Positions 60,479 through 64,000 of a stretch of 64,000 nt of DNA are shown here, piece by piece. Each line of letters begins with the position of its first letter. The stretch's first letter is position 1. The position numbers and the translations under genes are program-made. A model generated the notes under the pieces. It was not told where the DNA came from. It made no database searches and saw only the letters and a list, made by a program, of their open reading frames with translations. The stretch covers positions 189,106,501 to 189,170,500 of the forward strand of contig NC_092337.1 in NCBI RefSeq assembly GCF_046630445.1, in the 5' to 3' direction. Source of the DNA: Rutidosis leptorrhynchoides (lineage: Eukaryota > Streptophyta > Magnoliopsida > Asterales > Asteraceae).

Positions 60479-63234
60479 CTCGAATTAAAGGCGGCCTCAG
60501 GCATGATAACTGATTCTGAAAAAGCTGATTGGAATAATGCTAGATCAAAGTTGTTTCAAAAGGAAAATGAAAAAGCTGAGATGCTAAGACAAAAAGCAAG
60601 GTTGAAGTGGATTGTAGACGGAGACGAGAACACATCCTTTTTTCACTCCACAATTCGTAGGCGAAACAACTCTTCAAACATCAGAGGACTGCACTTGAAT
60701 GGAGTTTGGGATGAAAACCCATTAAATATCAAACAGGCAATTTTCGATTATTACAGTAAGATTTTCGAACTCAAGCAACATTCAAAACCGGATTTTGAAA
60801 GCCTAAATGCTTTATCTTTACAGCAAATTGATCGTGATGATGTGATGATGTTGGAAGCTACTTTCTCAGAAGAAGATGTTTGGAAAACAATCAAAGATTG
60901 TGAACCAAACAAAGCCCCGGGACCGGATGGCTTTAACATCAATTTTTACAAAAAGTTCTATTGGCTTATAAAGGACGATCTTTTAAAAGCAATAGAATGG
61001 TTCTGGACACATGGAGAGATATCGAAGGGGTGTAATGCATCTTTCTTCACATTGATTCCAAAAACAAATGACCCCATGAAGCTTTGTGATTTCAGGCCAA
61101 TTAGCCTCATTGGAAGTTACTACAAAATCATCTCAAAAATCCTAGCTAATCGTCTGCAAAAAGTTATTGGGAAAATTGTAGGGTTTGAACAAAGTGCGTT
61201 CATCAAAGGAAGATATATACTAGATAGCATCCTTGTGGCAAATGAGTTGGTTGACTTTTCAAAGAAACATAAAAGGAAATGCATAATTTTCAAAGCCGAC
61301 TTTGAAAAGGCATTTGACAGTGTTCATTGGGATTTTTTGCTGAACATTATGAGAAGGATGGGTTTCGGTGAGAAATGGATCACATGGATATTCTCTTGTT
61401 TGAATTCTGCTTCTATTTCAATATTGGTTAATGGCTCTCCCACGACTGAGTTTTCATTGCAACGTGGGGTTCGTCAAGGGGATCCACTTTCTCCATATTT
61501 GTTCATAATTGCGGTTGAAGGTTTAAATGCTTTTGTAAAGCGTGCTCTTGAGACAAAAATTTTCCGTGGAGTTGAAGTTGGAAATGACAAGATCATTGTT
61601 TCTCACCTTCAATACGCGGACGACACGATATTTTTTGGTGAATGGGACAAAAGAAACGCCGGTAATTTATTCAAACTTCTAAAATGCTTTGAGATCTTTT
61701 CGGGTCTAAGAGTAAACATGGCAAAAAGTTGTATTCATGGAATTGGAATCCAAAAGTCCTCCATCGAAGAAGTTGCAAACCACATTGGATGTCGGATAGG
61801 TGTTCTCCCTTTTACCTACCTCGGTCTCCCAATCGGTCATAACATGAACAAAGCCAAGGAGTGCAAGTTTGTGATTGATAAATTCGAATCAAGGTTAGCG
61901 GATTGGAAAGCGAAAACGATGTCTTTTGGTGGTCGACTTACTCTAATCAAATCGGTGCTTAGTAGCCTTCCCTTGTATGCTTTCTCCCTATTCCGTGCTC
62001 CAACGAATGTCATAAACTTGCTTGAAGGTATGAGGCGAAAATTCTTTTGGGGCGGGTCAAATGAAAATTCTAAGATTTCATGGGTAAAATGGGATAATGT
62101 TCTTTTACCATATAAGGGCGGGGGGCTAAACATCGAATCCCTCAAAGCTAAAAATTTGGCTTTGATGGGAAAATGGTGGTGGCGATTTCACTTGAAAAAA
62201 ACGCTCTTTGGGTAAAAATCATAAAAAGCATATATGGGAGGGATGGGGGTTTGGGTCTTGTTAACTCAAATGAAAATTTAATCAAGAACTCTTCATGGAA
62301 CAACATTCGTTTGATCGGTCAAGAAATAAATAATTTGGGCGTGTCTTTTACTAATTCTTTTGTGAAAGTGGTAAACAAAGGCGATTGTTCTCTTTTTTGG
62401 AAAGACAAATGGATAGGTGGCCAAGCTTTTTGCAATAAATTCGAAAGATTGTTCATGCTAGAGGAGAATGAAGATGTGTTAATCATGGATAGAATTGTGC
62501 AAGATGGAAATTCATGGAATTTTAGTTGGCAATGGCTTCGTGAACCAACAGGGAGGACCAAGGATGAATTTGAAGATCTTAAAAAGCTTGTCAACAATTT
62601 CAACTTCAGTGGGAACTCTAGTGATACATGGAAATGTACTTTACATGCAAATGGGGTGTTTTCTACAAATATTCTTACCAAGTTACTAGATCAAAAGCTT
62701 GTTCCTTCTCCTTTGTCAGCAAATGAAACCATGATCAACAAGCTGCTACCGAAAAAAATAAATATCTTCATCTGGCGAGCTCATATGCAAAGATTACCGG
62801 TCCGAGTTGAATTAGATAAGAGAGGTATTGATCTCGACTCTATACGATGTCCTATTTGTGATGACGACATCGAAACTGTTGAACACTTGATGTTGAAGTG
62901 CTCATTTGCAAAAAACTTATGGGATAGAGTTTTTAGATGGTGGAATTCGACTAACCACTTATACTGCAGCTTAGAAGAGTGCTTCAAAGGAAAAAGAGAT
63001 CCGGCCTCAAATAAATCCTCAAAAGTTTGGCAAGCCATCGAGTGGGTATGTGGTTATATCATTTGGCAAAATAGAAACCATGCCATTTTTCAAAAGAAGA
63101 ATGGAAATGGTCCTATGACGCTAAATGAAATCCAAGTCAAATCTTTTGAATGGCTCTCAAAACGTTCGAAGATTCCAAATTTTGCATGGCATCAATGGCT
63201 TCTAAACCCATCGTTTTATGACGATCAAGGTTGA
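60479..63234 (+). pseudogene. LINE ORF2, reverse transcriptase and zinc-binding domain
   Basis: Continues ORF2 directly after the Tekay target repeat (LELKAASGMI). RT motifs are in order: PNKAPGPDGFN, FRPISLIGSYYK, FKADFEKAFDSVHWDFL, RGVRQGDPLSPYLF, LQYADDTIFFGEWD with the catalytic YADD, and LPFTYLGLPIGHN. Near 62194-62200 a run of seven A shifts the frame, so RT ends at 62215 while the zf-RVT part continues in the next frame to 63234 (KKINIFIWRAHMQRLPVR; CPICDDDIETVEHLMLKC). The protein ends in SYDDQG-like residues, followed by an untranslated tail. One frameshift and two LTR insertions make this copy dead. Confidence 0.9.
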
Positions 63235-63405
63235 TTGTATAATTTCGCTCACTGTCATGTACAAAAGATTTAGGGTCTAATCCCCATCTAAGTTTTCTAT
63301 TTTTGTTGTAAGTATGCTCTCGCATACTGCTCTCCACTTCATGTACTATTATTGTGTTTAATATAATTTGTTTGGCTTTTCAAAAAATAAAATAAAAAAT
63401 AGTGT
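63235..63405 (+). other. LINE 3' UTR and A-rich tail
   Basis: Contains tgtaagtatgctctcgcat and cttcatgtactattattgtg, typical of plant L1 3' ends, then an impure A-rich tail, aaaaaataaaataaaaaat, near 63383-63401. Confidence 0.65.
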
Positions 63406-64000
63406 CAAAAGTACTGTTGTAGTTGAATTAGAAAAGTATAAAAACTTGTTTAAATGAGCCCATATAAGCATATATTCATTAGTAAACTATAGCTACATTA
63501 ACTTGTAAAATATAGCTACAAAAGTTGTAAAATAATATATGTTGCTGAATGAGCCCATTAACTTCTAAAATATAGCTACATTAAATGAGCCCATTAACTT
63601 GTAAAATATAACTACAAAAGTATGCATTACGTGTACAAAAGTTCAAAGATCATTTTGAAAAGTTTATATCTTGCTTAATAAGATCAGTTAGGAGGTTTAT
63701 TCGATAAAATCACACTATGGGATGAATAGAAGTATTAAAGTGAATGCAGTACTTCATAATTTGACAACGTTAGTATTGATAATGATTAGTTGTATGATGT
63801 AATTATAATGACGAAACCATTCATATAGTTTCCTACAGAAAGGCAAAAATTTTAGATTATCTTTCATGGATTATATATAAAATCATGTTTCTTATAGTTA
63901 TACAACGCAAAAAATATATGCTTTTTAGCTCAAAATGTTCAACACTTGAGGGTAATAGTTGTGGGGGAGAGCGTGCTACTTGGGCCTATGTCCTTGATGT
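63406..64000. other. AT-rich intergenic with short repeats
   Basis: No gene is visible. The words aatgagcccattaactt and gtaaaatatagctacaaaag recur three to four times between 63455 and 63625 in imperfect tandem form. The last 100 bases contain nothing I can assign. Confidence 0.5.

Larger units (their letters stand above)
44286..63405 (+). mobile_element. L1-type LINE split by two LTR insertions
   Basis: Three LINE blocks, 44286-46572, 49798-50929 and 60474-63405, add up to about 6.3 kb, the usual size of a plant L1. The order is 5' UTR with gagaga runs, ORF1 (RRM and CCHC-less linker), ORF2 with endonuclease, reverse transcriptase and zinc-binding domain, and an A-rich tail (63383-63403). 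Both junctions keep the reading frame once the insertion and one target-repeat copy are ignored, so the LINE was nearly intact when hit. I could not identify the LINE's own target repeats. It carries frameshifts in ORF1 and one in ORF2. Confidence 0.9.

Overview
This window reads as a transposon-dense stretch of a plant nuclear genome, most likely a eudicot of the daisy family (Asteraceae). The plant call is firm: there are spliced plant genes, initiator-Met tRNA primer sites, Ty3 chromoviruses of Tekay type, a Tat-lineage element with an antisense ORF, a plant L1 LINE and tRNA-derived SINEs. The family call is softer and rests on my memory of similar LTR ends. Only three host genes are convincing, all on the minus strand between about 34.3 and 43.9 kb.

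Left block (1-20 kb). Bases 109-16561 are one giant non-autonomous LTR retrotransposon of LARD type. Its LTR is about 4.6 kb (3' copy 11987-16561) and its internal part about 3.5 kb, with a Met-tRNA primer site but no pol. The 5' LTR carries a 3.9-kb solo LTR (603-4520) and a 742-bp hAT-type element (5235-5976); the 3' LTR preserves both empty sites. This element sits in the 3' end of another Ty3 element, whose 3.3-kb LTR runs 16743-20057 and contains a foldback MITE.

Middle block (20-33 kb). Two tRNA-derived SINEs are followed by the 3' half of a Tat-lineage element on the minus strand (21043-25440), with an antisense ORF on the plus strand. It is cut by a minus-strand Tekay-like element (25441-31065). 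Next is a degraded CACTA-like transposon (about 31130-33268) with a 28-bp minisatellite.

Gene block (33-44 kb). It holds a coiled-coil protein gene with a 5'-UTR intron, a LINE fragment, a small probable plastid membrane protein, a Helitron-like insertion with internal 56-bp repeats, a solo LTR with ATATA target repeats, and an NHL13-like (LEA_2) membrane protein.

Right block (44-64 kb). A 6.3-kb L1 LINE is spread over 19 kb because two LTR elements landed in it: a 3.2-kb solo LTR in ORF1 (46573-49797) and a very young 9.5-kb Tekay element in ORF2 (50930-60473).

The most unusual signal is shared by all the Ty3-type LTRs here, although the families differ. Each has a GTGAG donor-like block and, 470-790 bp later, a CTCAGG acceptor-like block, which suggests a conserved intron inside the LTR leader. 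Some LTRs also carry a tRNA-like A-box/B-box module.
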